NCBI GenBank assembly: GCA_034620365.1
Contig: JAQGEQ010000045.1
Span: forward strand, 1-64,000
Source: Pegea sp. RAD2-039
Taxonomy: Eukaryota; Chordata; Thaliacea; Salpida; Salpidae
DNA length: 64,000 nucleotides
Reading direction: 5' to 3'
Position numbers and translations under genes: made by a program. Shown in pieces: positions 1-11,647 of the stretch (position 1 is its first letter; each line of letters begins with the position of its first letter). Below the pieces are notes generated by a model. It was not told where the DNA came from and did no database searches. It was given only the letters and a program-made list of their open reading frames with translations.

Positions 1-1052
1 ACTTCATCTGATCCTCATCACTTCATCTGATCCTCATCACTTCATCTGATCTTCATCACTTCATCTGATCCTCATCACTTCATCTGATCCTCATCACTTC
101 ATCTGATCTTCATCACTTCATCTGATCCTCATCACTTGATCTGATCCTCATCACTTGATCTGATCCTCATCACTTCATATGATCTTCATCACTTCATCTG
201 ATCTTCATCACTTCATCTGATCCTCATCACTTCATCTGATCCTCATCACTTCATCTGATCCTCATCACTTCATCTGATCCTCATCACTTCATCTGATCTT
301 CATCACTTCATCTGATCTTCATCACTTCATATGATCTTCATCACTTCATCTAATCTTCATCACTTCATATGATCTTCATCACTTCATCTAATCCTCATCA
401 CTTCATCTGATCCTCATCACTTCATCTGATCTTTATCACTTCATCTGATCTTCATCACTTCATCTGATCCTCATCACTTCATCTGATCTTCATCACTTCA
501 TCTGATCCTCATCACTTCATCTGATCCTCATCACTTCATCTGATCTTCATCACTTCATCTGATCTTCATCACTTCATCTGATCTTCATCACTTCATCTGA
601 TCTTCATCACTTCATCTGATCTTCATCACTTCATCTGATCTTCATCACTTCATCTGATCTTCATCACTTCATCTGATCCTCATCACTTCATCTGATCTTC
701 ATCACTTCATCTGATCTTCATCACTTCATCTGATCCTCATCACTTCATCTGATCTTCATCACTTCATCTGATCTTCATCACTTCATCTGATCTTCATCAC
801 TTCATCTGATCCTCATCACTTCATCTGATCCTCATCACTTCATCTGATCCTCATCACTTCATCTGATCCTCATCACTTCATCTGATCCTCATCACTTCAT
901 CTGATCCTCATCACTTCATCTGATCTTCATCACTTCATCTGATCCTCATCACTTCATCTGATCTTCATCACTTCATCTGATCCTCATCACTTCATCTGAT
1001 CTTCATCACTTCATCTGATCTTCATCACTTCATCTGATCCTCATCACTTCAG
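1..1052. repeat. 19-bp satellite array, about 55 copies
   Basis: The unit is ACTTCATCTGATCCTCATC, repeated head to tail with a strict 19-bp period. The main variation is CCTC versus CTTC in the middle of the unit, with rare ATATGAT and TTGATC variants. Nineteen is not a multiple of three, so the array is not coding. It reaches the left edge, so its full length is unknown. Its last unit ends in CACTTCAG, and the G creates the splice acceptor of the first RhoGAP exon, so at least the right end is intron sequence. The plus strand is pyrimidine-rich and each unit carries CTGAT, which fits a branch-point consensus. Confidence 0.97.
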
Positions 1053-3147
1053 GCGAACAGTATGGACGATTTGGTTAGTGACAAAGTCTACAAGACCATT
1101 GAGTCGTCGCCTCAAAATATCCGCAAATCAATTGACAACCAGCCGACCGCTAAACTTCGATTAGATTTCAACGAATCGCGCTTCTCGCCTTCCACTTACA
1201 GCAGATCTCCTTCTATCTCCGACGGTTCGTCCCCCCCCCCCCACCACTTTCACTTCATCTATTTATGATTCAACAGAAAGCGGTGAGACGTTTCAATCCA
1301 CACCCAGGACCAGTCCCACAGCCAGCTTGGTCAGTAATGAGGTAAATGTGGTCCACACCACAACAGAGGTGACATTTCGTCCATAGATCGATCGAGGTCG
1401 GTCCTCACCTCCTAAAACTGCCCTGGAAAGAACGCCACTGAAGACCCCGTTGCCAGGGAAACTTAATCAGCGTCTCGTCGAATTCGCAGAAAACAACTTT
1501 CGAAGTCAAGTGAGTCGCGTGTGTGTGACGTCATGAGAGACGCGAGAAGTGACGACGATGTGTCTTTAGATGCTACCACCGATTGGATCAGTGTCTGTCA
1601 GCAATCTTCCACCTCTCGTGTCTCCGGGATCAAAGAATCCGTCGATTTTTGGAGGCAAGAGAGTGCTACCCCCTCCGATCCACACCAAACCCAGCGGAGT
1701 TCAATCTTCGGGATTAGGGAGCAAAACGCCAGATTCGTCGATGTCAGTCGATCACGTGACTTTGCAATATGCTAATTAGACCGTTGATGACGTCATCACG
1801 TGATCAAATGATTTGATCTTTTAGATTATCGGATGCAGGACTTGCTGAGAGTAGAAAATCGAAATCTGGGGGCCGGATTAACTCCCCAATTGATCGGAAA
1901 GCTCCTTCAGGGTTCCATCATTCCACAATCTCAGTTGCCGAGGATCTAGTGAGTCGCGCGATGAATCGGACGCGATTCAACTTCTCGTTGCTTCTTCAGA
2001 TCACAGGGACTTCCCCACAGTACAAGAAGATCTTTGCGAGCAGTCAGGAAGATCTGAGACGTCCTGGAATCTTCCATGCAAGATCAAGAGGTGATCTGAT
2101 TGGTCGAAACATCAAAGAGGAAAAGAAAACGACAAAAAATAAAGAAGAGGAAAAAAAAAGGAAAGAAGAGAAGAAAAAAGTGAGTGATGACGTCATCGCG
2201 TGTCGTGTTTGTGACGTCATGTGTTGAGGAGCGCGAGTGGAAGAGGATACACCGGAAAGCGATGTCGAAGCCGAGTTTTCATCACACAAGTAGCCAACTT
2301 CCGGCGTCGGGAAACATTTATAGCGCTTCCGGTTACTTCAGCGTCGATTTAGAGAAATTGATTCAAGCTCTGAATCATATGGTTCCGAGTTTCGTAGAAA
2401 AATGCGTCAATTTCATCGAGAAAAACTGTGAGTCGCGCGCGCTCTGACGTCACGTGATGATGTATGTGGGTGGTTGCAGGTTTACGTACGGAAGGTATAT
2501 ATAGGGTTCCAGCGAACGCGCGTGAACGCGATAATTTTATTCGGAAGTTTGATGAAGGTGACGATTTTGGTGTTTTTCGAAATTGTTTTCATTTTTGACT
2601 TTTGATAGATAATGACATCGACTTCAATTCACTAAAGATCACCGGATTTACAATCGCGGGGTCTTTGAAATGGTTCTTTAGCGAGAAACATATGTCCGAA
2701 CCTCTAATACCACTTCATCTACAAGATGAAATCTCCAATATTATGAGTAACTAACCACTGCCACCTAGTGTTCAAAAATTTCATCTTTTCATCTTCAAAG
2801 ATACATCTGAATCTGATCAGAGATTAATCTTACTCCGAAACGTTTACCGAAAACTCAATTATGTCAATCATTCAACATTCAAATTTCTTTGTGCTCATCT
2901 TCACAAGTAAGCACTAACGCCCCCTTTTCAAGTGCCCCTGGTTCACTCTTATTCGCTTTTTAGGGTTTCTGAAGAAGTTTCTAACAAGATGAACGCGACT
3001 AACATCTCAATTTGTCTCTGGCCCACTTTGTTCCACCCTGCTGCAGATACTGTCATGTCCAGTCAGTCCAAAACTCCGACTTTTGTCCTGGCTTCAGCTT
3101 TTGAGCTAACTATCGTTCAACATCGGTTTATTTTCGAAGATGTGTGA
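1053..3147 (+). CDS. p190-type RhoGAP, 3' part with complete GAP domain (copy 1)
   Basis: This is a GTPase-activating protein for Rho-family GTPases, most like ARHGAP5/ARHGAP35. Exons read by splice sites are about 1053-1341, 1387-1509, 1570-1742, 1825-1948, 2000-2179, 2229-2427, 2480-2557, 2609-2746, 2801-2906 and 2964-3147. The first five encode a Ser/Thr/Pro-rich linker and a Lys/Glu-rich stretch. The last five encode the GAP domain. Visible hallmarks are VEKCVNFIE, the arginine-finger loop EGIYRV, LKWFFSE with its Lys, EPLIP, and NISICLWPTLFHP with the conserved Asn. Introns are only about 45-80 bp. The 5' part of the gene lies upstream of the window. A run of 12 C at 1231-1242 breaks the frame of the first exon by one base. 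The 1742 donor was chosen because it alone keeps the frame into the next exon. Confidence 0.85.
1526..2452. promoter_or_regulatory. Cluster of five TGACGTCA palindromes in RhoGAP copy 1 introns
   Basis: Perfect octamers occur at 1526, 1788, 2188, 2212 and 2445, each inside a short intron of 49-82 bp. TGACGTCA is the full CREB/ATF-type binding site. Whether it acts on DNA here or in RNA is unknown. Confidence 0.6.
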
Positions 3148-6097
3148 TCCGTTTCCATGGTTACCAAGTGCCAACAGATGTAAGCGAAAATATTCGAGAT
3201 GAAGACGCGGCTAACAATTTTCACTATTTTCATTATTGTACTTAACAGATTCAATTGACTCTTTGAATTTATTGCTTCAAATCAAATATTTTATAAAATC
3301 TTCTAATTCTTATCTTTTCAACTGACATTAATAAAGAACTTTTTTTAGTGATTTTTTGCTGCGTATAAACACGAACAGTTTCTAGCTAATTTGGTTTGAG
3401 GGTCACATCTTCGACCAAACCTTTAGCTAAATCGGTTTTGTCAATAAATTGTTGCTTGAACGCAATCAAATTTGTACCAAATGTAGTTTGTCAGCAACCA
3501 TCTGCTATTTATTTCATTATTTTCTGGGAACTAATAGAGAAAAAGTCATTTAGTGAGTTAACAGAAGAGATAGTCTGAAGTTAGATTGAAGAATTCTGCT
3601 TCTTGTGAAAAGATGTAATCAATAGTTTTGTTAGATAAAAATTTGTTTATATTTTTTATTATTAAACATCTAACATTATTTAAACAAAATTTCAAAACAA
3701 AATCGGTTAGTTTAACTTTAAATGATATTTTTAAATTTATTTATTTTTTTATTGCAAAAACTGACACAGTTTTGCTGATATCTAAAAACTAAGAAAGTAT
3801 TTCTTCATCTGAAGATTATGATGAAAGTAACGGATTTAAACAAGTTTTTAATTTATAGAAACAAGCTATTTATCTATCAGCTTAAATTTAAAGATTTAAT
3901 TCAATAAAAATATAAACTTATTTCTAACAGTCAATATTTCAAAATATATAAATAATTTAATAAAAGCTTTTTTCTATTTATCATCTTAATATTTCAAGTA
4001 TAGTGGCAAAGATATTTATTTCAAAATAGATGGTGACTCAGAGATAGTAAAGTTTACTAAGAAATAAATAGTCCTAAATTTATAAAATTTCTGAGAAGAA
4101 CTTTATGTTTGTGTAAAAAAACCTGAAAGTATCTTAGTAGGTGTATTGACTTCTTATTTTTATTTATAAACACTGATAGTTTTAGGAATTGAAAATTATA
4201 AAGTGTTTTTTTACAGTTGCAAGTTTAAAGTTTATTTCAAATACTTTTTGAATAAAAATACTTTGGTAATATCACGAACTTTATATTTAACTTTATTTCA
4301 AGTTGACAAATTTACTGAGAGTTTGTTGATGTGCGTTTATATTTGTTATTTCATACAATCTATTTTAACTAGTTGTATTTTTTGTTTAGTTTTTAGTTAC
4401 TTATATAAAAAGTAGTTAACTAAATAGAAATTTCCATTATTTTAAGTGATTTTATTACGTTTAATCTTTATTTTTTAACAAAATTTTTTAAACTTTTTAT
4501 ATATTATTACTAAAAAACTGTTTAAAAACTATTTAGTACTTGTAATCTTGTAATATATGGATATTTTTAAGTGAATGACTTATTTAGTAATTTAAAATAA
4601 GTTATAATCAATATTGTTTTCCATATTATCTTAAAATTAATGATTTATTATTGAAAGAACCCACCCAGGTTTTATACAGAATTTTGTAATAAACTATTTA
4701 ATTATTTATGTAATGGATACCATAAGTCATAAAATTAATATCATAAGCTGTTCATAATAATATTCAGTTGAAAAGCTAAAAAATGATTACTGATGTGTGT
4801 TAATATATTAACAAATTGATTATATTAATTTATATTTAGATTTGAGCCGATATCTTTGATTCTATCTTTAATAAACGAAATCTTAAATAGTTTATAAAGG
4901 TCAATTTAGAATATACAATAGATTATTTTGTCTAGTTTTATGATAAGAAGCTAAATTTGGTTATGTTTTTTGTTGAAAGTTTTTTTCTATGTTATAAACA
5001 TGTTTACAGTTTAATTCATTTTCAGTATATCTAAGAAACAACTATCAAAATATCTCACCAGTTAATGATAAACATGAAGTTATGTTTAGTTCAAACTTAG
5101 ATAAGTTTTTTGGTAAAAAAATCTTGAAGTTTTAATAAAACTATTTTTTAAACAACACCACGAGATGATGCTAAAGTAACTAGTATTTAAAAAGCTAAAA
5201 GGGGCATTATATTCACGTTTAGTAGCTTAAATAAGAGAAGTAATAGCTTCAGTATGGTCTGTTTTACTGCCAACAAATTTCTCCATGTGTTTATCTGCTT
5301 CTAGTTTTCATTGTAGGGGTTTGTGAATTTGTTTAAGCATTTCTTTTTGTTTTTAGTTGGTTTCTATAATAAGTTATTTATCGTGTTAAAAATCAGAAAA
5401 CAAGTTAGTTTATGTTTACAAAACTTATATCAGTTTTTATGATAGGAAACGTAGTAATATTACATTGCGGTAAAAATAACATGTATTAATTGAGTCATCT
5501 TTAATGATTCATAAAACTAAGTTAAAATTTAGTTTCTAAGACTAATAAATTGAAATATTTAGTTTTATTTCATTTACATTAACTGACAAAATATCAATAC
5601 AAATTTTAGTAAGCTATTTGAAAATATTAAAGAATTTTTATCAAAACTCGATAGCGGTTTTTCAGGAAGTCGTTTCTAAATTATTTCCTGAATTACTAAA
5701 ACTGTCACTTTTAAAATCTAAAGCTTTTATCATTCTTAGGCAAGTATTGTTTTATCTTAATAGATTAAGCTGTAAAAATGGATTAAAAAATAAATTTAAA
5801 AAGGTTAAATTCTAAAGTTATTGATTTTATAAAGTATAATTTACGTTAGAGGTATTATTTGAAATATTTTAATTAAATATTTATATATCTTAAAATTGAT
5901 TTTACTAGAAGTCCTTATATTTGATTTTAATTTAATTTTTGTTTTCTGAACTATTTTTGGATGAAACAATTTAATAAATAAAGAAAATGAAAGAAAATAA
6001 TACACAAATGTTGATCAATTTTCAAACTATTCAGGTGAACAACCAGTAAAATAAATCTTTAAAAATAAATTTGATTCTATTAATTTTACTTTTATAG
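3148..6097. other. AT-rich stretch between the two RhoGAP modules
   Basis: No exon, RNA gene or repeat family is recognisable here. Open frames such as the one at 5618-5815 have the Phe/Lys/Leu/Asn composition expected from random AT-rich DNA. If the two GAP modules belong to one gene, this is an intron. If not, it is intergenic and may hide short 5' exons of copy 2. Confidence 0.6.
3330..3335 (+). terminator. Candidate polyadenylation signal of RhoGAP copy 1
   Basis: AATAAA lies about 185 bp downstream of the stop codon at 3145-3147. The flanks are T-rich, as is usual near cleavage sites. In such AT-rich DNA this hexamer also occurs by chance. Confidence 0.4.
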
Positions 6098-8845
6098 CAA
6101 AGGGAGACAGCTCGTCAAAAACTAAAAGCCACAAAAGCATTTGTCCAAAAAATACCGATTCTCAATTCTATATGTGTTGGATCCAAATATTTTAATCGTA
6201 ATCCTGAAGATCTAGTTCAAGGTGTAGAAAGAATTGTGCCGGTTTTTGTTGAGAAATGTGTAACATACGTTGAGAAATATGGTGAGTGATTTTCTGATGT
6301 TTTCTTAATATTTGCAAAATTTATAAATCATTTTTTTGAAGTTAAAAACATTTACTCCAAAAATATTCTGTTTTCTAAATATTTTATTCGAATTTCGACT
6401 ATTATTAAGCTGATGTTATACTCACAAAGTAAAGCTTTTTTATTCAATAATTTAAAAAGTCAATCCTGCATTATTAATGCACTCATACTTGTAATACTTT
6501 TAACGTTGTAGAAACAGTTTTAAGAAAAGCTTTTTCCAATTCCTAAGTATTTGATAGAGATTCCATTAGCGGTGGGTTTCTTTGAACAATTTCAAAGTTC
6601 TCAGTGTTTGTTGTTTATTAGTAAACTTGCATCTAATTTATGTGTCTTCTCTTTTAATGTTTATAAAAATTTTGTATTTTTGCAACTTAATTTTATAAGA
6701 AGATTCACAATGAATGAAAAACTATAAACTGAAAATACTTTGGAATTAAAAAAAAACTTTTATCCTAAAACTTTATTGAACACGGTACTAGAAGTTTTGT
6801 GTTTTTTGATTGATTATATTGATCAGATTTTCTTGTTTCAGCTCTCACTAAAGAAGGTCTTTATCGAGTTTCTCCAAAATCTAGCGAAAGAGAACTCATC
6901 ATTAAAAGATTTGATGCAGGTAAATCAAATAAAAGAGAAAATGTTTCAACAGTTATAAAAAATCGATTTTTATTTTAGTATGGCATCAATTATTTAATAA
7001 ATTTTTTTATTTTTAAGTCGCAGCTACTTTTATTGATTTAAAAATTTAATTGTAAATTTTACTTAAATTATAACTCCAAAAAAAACTAATTTTTGAGAAA
7101 AAGGAACTTAACAGAAGTTTTTGAAATTTTCTAATTGATCTGTAAATAATTCAGATACTATTTGTGTTTTACAAGAAAAGTTATTCTAAAAACAATTTGT
7201 TAAATATTAAACAATTATAAACTTTTTCAGATCAAAACCTGAATTTTGAGACGTTACAAACGACTGGAAATACTGTAGCTGCAGCTCTGAAATGGTTTTT
7301 TAGTGATAAGAATATGCCTGATCCTCTGATACCAACGCATCTTCATGAAGAGCTAAAAGGGGCAATCGGTGAAATCTTTTTGAAGATTTTAAAGTTTTAG
7401 TTTTTTGGTGATAAAAGATTACTTCGGATTATTATTTTTTTTTTAACAGTTGTTATTCGTAAAGTAAAAAAGTATATAACAGTAGTATACAACAATTTCC
7501 TAATATTTCAAATAAAACCTTCTAATTGAGATTATCTCTACGACTTTTTATGATAAACTAAAAATTGTTTTTTAAGAATTTCTACAATTTTATGGTAAAA
7601 TATGAAGGTTGAAAAGTTTGAATTACTCTTAAATAATTTTAATAATTATTTATGATTCATATTAAAGTTCTCATATTTTGTTTAACTGTAAAACTGCGAT
7701 AATTGTTTTCTAATTAATAAGAAATTACACCGCGATTATTTCAACGAATTAAAAAAAGTTTGAAAGTTCAAATTGTTTCTTCTACTTTTCAATGAAATAA
7801 AAATTGTTTAGATTTTCAATTTCATTTTCAAATCTATATCCGCCTCAGAATTTATTTTCCATCACTCAAAAAACTTCAATTTATTTGGTTTTCAACTTCT
7901 GTTTTATTTCCTTATTTTATGTCAACTTTTCAATTTTGATTATTTATTTTTTGAAACACGAATATTAAACTACAGAAATGCCTGAATCTACAACCCGAAT
8001 CTGTTCGTTGAGAGGAACCTATAAAAAGCTCCCTGTTGCAAACTACTCAACTCTAAAGTTCATATCATCTCACTTAAACAAGTTAGATACTTTTAAAGTT
8101 GATAGTTTTATGATTAAAACTTTTATACTAATAGATTTTATTATATTTTGTTTTTATTTCTAAATTTGTGGATTAAGTCTTTACTACCAATGAGTTTTAA
8201 ATAGGAGAAAGTCTTTAAATGTAGAATTAAGTTCAATTGAAACTTAACCGACAGTTTTATTTTTAAATCTAACTTACAAATAGTTTTATTTCATTATTAT
8301 TGTCATAATACTTTTGTAATTTTTCACTTGCTTTACTTAGATTCGAAAATAACTAAAAGTAGTTTATATAAGTTCAGATTAAACAAATTTAAATCGATTT
8401 CTATATATTATTTCCTAAGTATTTTTAAAGGTCACAAAATATGGAACTCAGAATTTAATAACTTTTTTTAAGTATCAATTCACGAGCAAAGATGTCTACA
8501 AAAGACCCACTCTTTTGTAATCTTAACGTTTTTTAAATAAGAGGAAATCAAATAATCTTATTTCAGTTCCAAATTAATATTCAATTTTTCCTAAAATATT
8601 TTCTGATTCTAAATCTTTTTAGAGTCACCCAATATGAAGCCAGCAACAAGATGGACGCGTCCAACCTAGCTACATGTTGGTGGCCCAATCTATTTCACCC
8701 GAGGCCCCTATCTTCCAAACCCGCGTCCCAACAAACCGACCTTGCCCTTAATGAGGTCTTGAGGACCACAATTTTACAAGACCCATTTATATTTCACTCA
8801 AAACCAGAAGTCCGCTGGAATTCACATCATCCACTGCATCCGTGA
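6098..8845 (+). CDS. p190-type RhoGAP module, copy 2 (5' end not found)
   Basis: Five exons encode a second complete RhoGAP domain: 6098-6281, 6842-6919, 7231-7368, 7976-8081 and 8623-8845. Hallmarks are VEKCVTYVEK, the arginine-finger loop EGLYRVSP, LKWFFSD, DPLIPTHL and SNLATCWWPNLFHP. Intron phases match copy 1, and the three internal exons have the same lengths (78, 138 and 106 bp), so the two modules arose by duplication. They look roughly half identical in protein. Copy 2 introns are 311-607 bp and AT-rich, while those in copy 1 are about 50-57 bp. The first exon starts in phase 0 with QRETARQKLK, a charged helix like the region just before the GAP domain in copy 1. No separate N-terminal exons could be found. 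It is either a downstream alternative 3' cassette of the same gene or a separate, perhaps truncated, paralogue. Confidence 0.82.
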
Positions 8846-8892
8846 ACTTCGAGTCTTTTTCTGCTTTCAAAATATGCAAATGAATTTGATGA

Positions 8893-10443
8893 TGACGTCA
8901 TGACAATTTGAAATGATTATTTAATAATTTCAAATTTTTTTTAGTATATTTGGTAGACGATGTTTTTTAATAAAATATTTTTCGAAATCGAATCAATTTG
9001 TGACGTCACAATTGATCATGACTTTTATGCTTTGACTTTTAGGATCAGAAGCAGTTAGAAAAGCATCTTGAGAATCAGAAATATTAAATCGATGAGTTAT
9101 CAGTTGCTTGACATTGATCTTCTTCTTAGAGATCATCTCAATTGCAGTTGGATATCTTAAAAATGATGTCTTTTAGTTCAGATGTTCAATTTTTAATTCA
9201 TTAAATAATATTTAAATCTGACACGAAAAGCCCCAATTAAAAATCATCTTTAAATCAAAGAGTTAATTTGAAACTAATAATATGATTCTCGCATTTCTTT
9301 GTACAAGTTACAATTGAAATATAAACGCAATTGAAACTGATTTGTGTTTAATTGCAGTTTTATGAGCTCAATTAATGATGATTTAAAGCAAATTAGTCGA
9401 GTTTTCGATTGTAAAAGTCAACATATAACTTTGTAGTAGTTCAAATTAACTCATAATCAGTTTATTATTAGAAAGATTAAAAGTTTAATTTACTATTATC
9501 GATTTAGAATTTATCAAAAACAACATCAAGTTCATATCTTAAGTTTAAAAATTATTCCTTATTTTTATGCCAATTAAACTAAATGAAATCGTCATGGTGG
9601 AAAAGTAAATAGTTTTATAGAAATATTTTTAAAAGCTTCAAATAATTTTTGAAGAAAAGTTAAAGCTATCAACTGGAGAAAGATTTTGAACTTGTTGTTT
9701 ATCGATTTGTTGCCAAAACATCTTTTTGACCATTTTAACCACCTCAGTTTGCTTTTTATTAACTTTTGTTGTTCACTTAGCAATCGAACAAATATTTCAA
9801 TTCAATTTTTTATCAACTTTAAATCGATTCTAAACTCTTTAAACACAAAACTCACGTATTTGCATATCTGAAAATCCCTTTAATATCGACCTCAAACGTT
9901 CCTGCATCTACAACTGGAAGCTCGACTTTTGGTGAACCGCGACCGACTAACATCACACTTGACCCTGGACCAACCACCTGTCCATGAACCACCTTAATGA
10001 CCGCCAATTAAACCTTTTTCAAACCTTCATTGCAACTTGTAAACTGCTATCAGCGCCGCTACACTCAAATGCTGAATGGGGAAGTCCCTCGATAAACATC
10101 TTCTTCAACTTCTCAGAAAGCGTTGTGACGTCATCGTCCGTAGTGACACGATAAAACGCGTCACCAGCTTCGAACTTTGCTGCGTCATTCAGCCGATTTT
10201 GATCGATATCTTTTGACGTAAAATAACTACCGCTAGTTGACGCACGAGCGTTGCTATAGCTACTCACCAGTAATCACAACAAAGACAGCGCCCAGTTGCT
10301 TAGCAACCAATCCGCATAAAATACCAATTGGACCTGAACCGAAGATCAGGACTCGATTTCCGTCACGCACCAGTGCACGTCGACACGTGTGAACAGCGAC
10401 ACTTAGCGGTTCGACCATCGCGCCTTCTTCATCAGTGACGTCA
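8893..10443. promoter_or_regulatory. TGACGTCA palindromes around the SORD gene
   Basis: Perfect octamers lie at 8893 (between the convergent genes), 9001 (last SORD codons), 10126 and 10436 (SORD exons). The two exonic ones cover GTGACGTCATC, which on the minus strand reads as GATGACGTCAC and codes Asp-Asp-Val-Thr. Confidence 0.5.
8969..8974 (+). terminator. Candidate polyadenylation signal of RhoGAP copy 2
   Basis: AATAAA lies 124 bp after the copy 2 stop. It is about 20 bp from the stop codon of the convergent sorbitol dehydrogenase gene, so the 3' untranslated regions of the two genes probably overlap. Confidence 0.45.
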
Positions 10444-11156
10444 TCTGGAAGTCTAAAAACTTCTTTTAAAATTTCATATTTCAATTTAGTGGTCACGAAC
10501 TTGTAGCAAAAAGAACTATCGTGTCGATAGAAGCGACAAAGGTTGCCATGGACAGGCGGAGTGGCACAGAACCTCATTTTAGGACACAAGTTATATCTAC
10601 CTCCTAAACAGATCTCACATCGTTTACAGGAAACTCCGGGTTCAATCGCAACTCTGTCACCGACTTTTAGATGTTTTACATCTGTACCGACCACCTCTAT
10701 ACGCCCTGCAGCTTCATGTCCTATTACCATTGGTTTATTGTCCAGTTTAAAGCGACCACATTTACCATAAGCCCAGTACTTTAAATCTGACCCACAAATA
10801 CCAACCGATGTAATGGAAATAAGAACATCTGAAAAAATCCCCCAAAATGAAACTTGAATAAGTAAATAAAAGTTATTTTTTGTAAAAAATTTAAATTTAA
10901 ATAAATTTGGAAAAATTTTTAGTTTTTCAAATTCATAAATCTCTTAAATACCATTTTTGCCGAGTTCTGTAATTTTCCATGGCATCTAATAAATAAAAAA
11001 CAACCCTTAAAATAAATTTAAAAAATTCTAAATATTTCAAATTATCTATTTTCTCAACTATTTTTAATTAAAATGAGAAGTATTTACTAATTCTACGTTC
11101 TTGTTTCCTCTTACAAAGACAGCGACATTTTCGTCTGAATATTTCTTTAAATTCAT
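8993..11156 (-). CDS. Sorbitol dehydrogenase (L-iditol 2-dehydrogenase)
   Basis: A zinc-dependent, NAD-linked medium-chain dehydrogenase that oxidises sorbitol to fructose in the cytosol. Seven exons, reading from high to low coordinates: 11088-11156, 10952-10985, 10501-10828, 10268-10452, 10025-10209, 9856-9992 and 8993-9155. They join in frame to 366 residues, close to the 357 of human SORD. Visible landmarks are SVGICGSD with the zinc-ligand Cys, GHEAAG with the zinc-ligand His, [32 protein letters not shown], and the nucleotide-binding loop [10 protein letters not shown]. The C-terminal exon [11 protein letters not shown] sits behind a 700-bp intron. The 48-bp intron at 10453-10500 is a multiple of three and has no stop, so retention would add 16 residues. 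A TGACGTCA is built into the last codons (9001-9008). The 255-bp repeat at 11152-11406 begins at this gene's start codon. Confidence 0.93.
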
Positions 11157-11406
11157 TTTGAAAATGAGTTTTTAATAAAGTAGTTCATTTTTGAAATATT
11201 CTCTCAGTTAATCATTAAATAGTCGAACAAATACAAAACAACAAAATAAGTTTTTCAAACTGAATATTTTAGATTATTAATTATCTAAGAATTATTCTTG
11301 ATTAAAATGTCTGAAATCAAACCTTAGCTTGTTTGTTGTTGGTTATCGGGTTTTTTTGCAAATTATGGCAAAAATTATATTGCCATAATAACTTAAGATA
11401 AATTGT
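11152..11406. repeat. 255-bp direct repeat, copy 1 (start codon and upstream region of SORD)
   Basis: This block is repeated at 13781-14035 in the same orientation with only two visible differences (C/A in ATCTAAG and A/G in AAGATAA). On the minus strand it begins at the SORD start codon and runs upstream, so it covers the likely 5' UTR and promoter. It contains an inverted repeat, TTATGGCA and TGCCATAA, separated by 10 bp. Confidence 0.92.
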
Positions 11407-11647
11407 AAAAAGTAGAAGCTGTTTGTTGTTGATTATTTAGTTTATTTTTTGGTTTTCCGCAAAATCCAAGCATTTTTTTGGACGATGATTTAATCAAGTT
11501 TTTGACAGATCTTCCACAAATTAATAAGATTAAAAATAAAATTTAAATTAGATAGGATTCTCAAATTCTTTTCAAATTCTTTTTTTATTTTTGTGAAATC
11601 AAAAGTTTCGACATTTTACAAATTTCACGGCAAACACCAAACAATTT

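Noticed and set aside
1-1052. A CRISPR array
   Set aside because: The units are contiguous 19-bp repeats without unique spacers, in a eukaryotic setting.
9592-9783. A 63-codon minus-strand frame containing LFEAF as a possible SORD C-terminus
   Set aside because: The true last SORD exon is at 8993-9155 and matches the family fully; the frame lies in the 700-bp intron.
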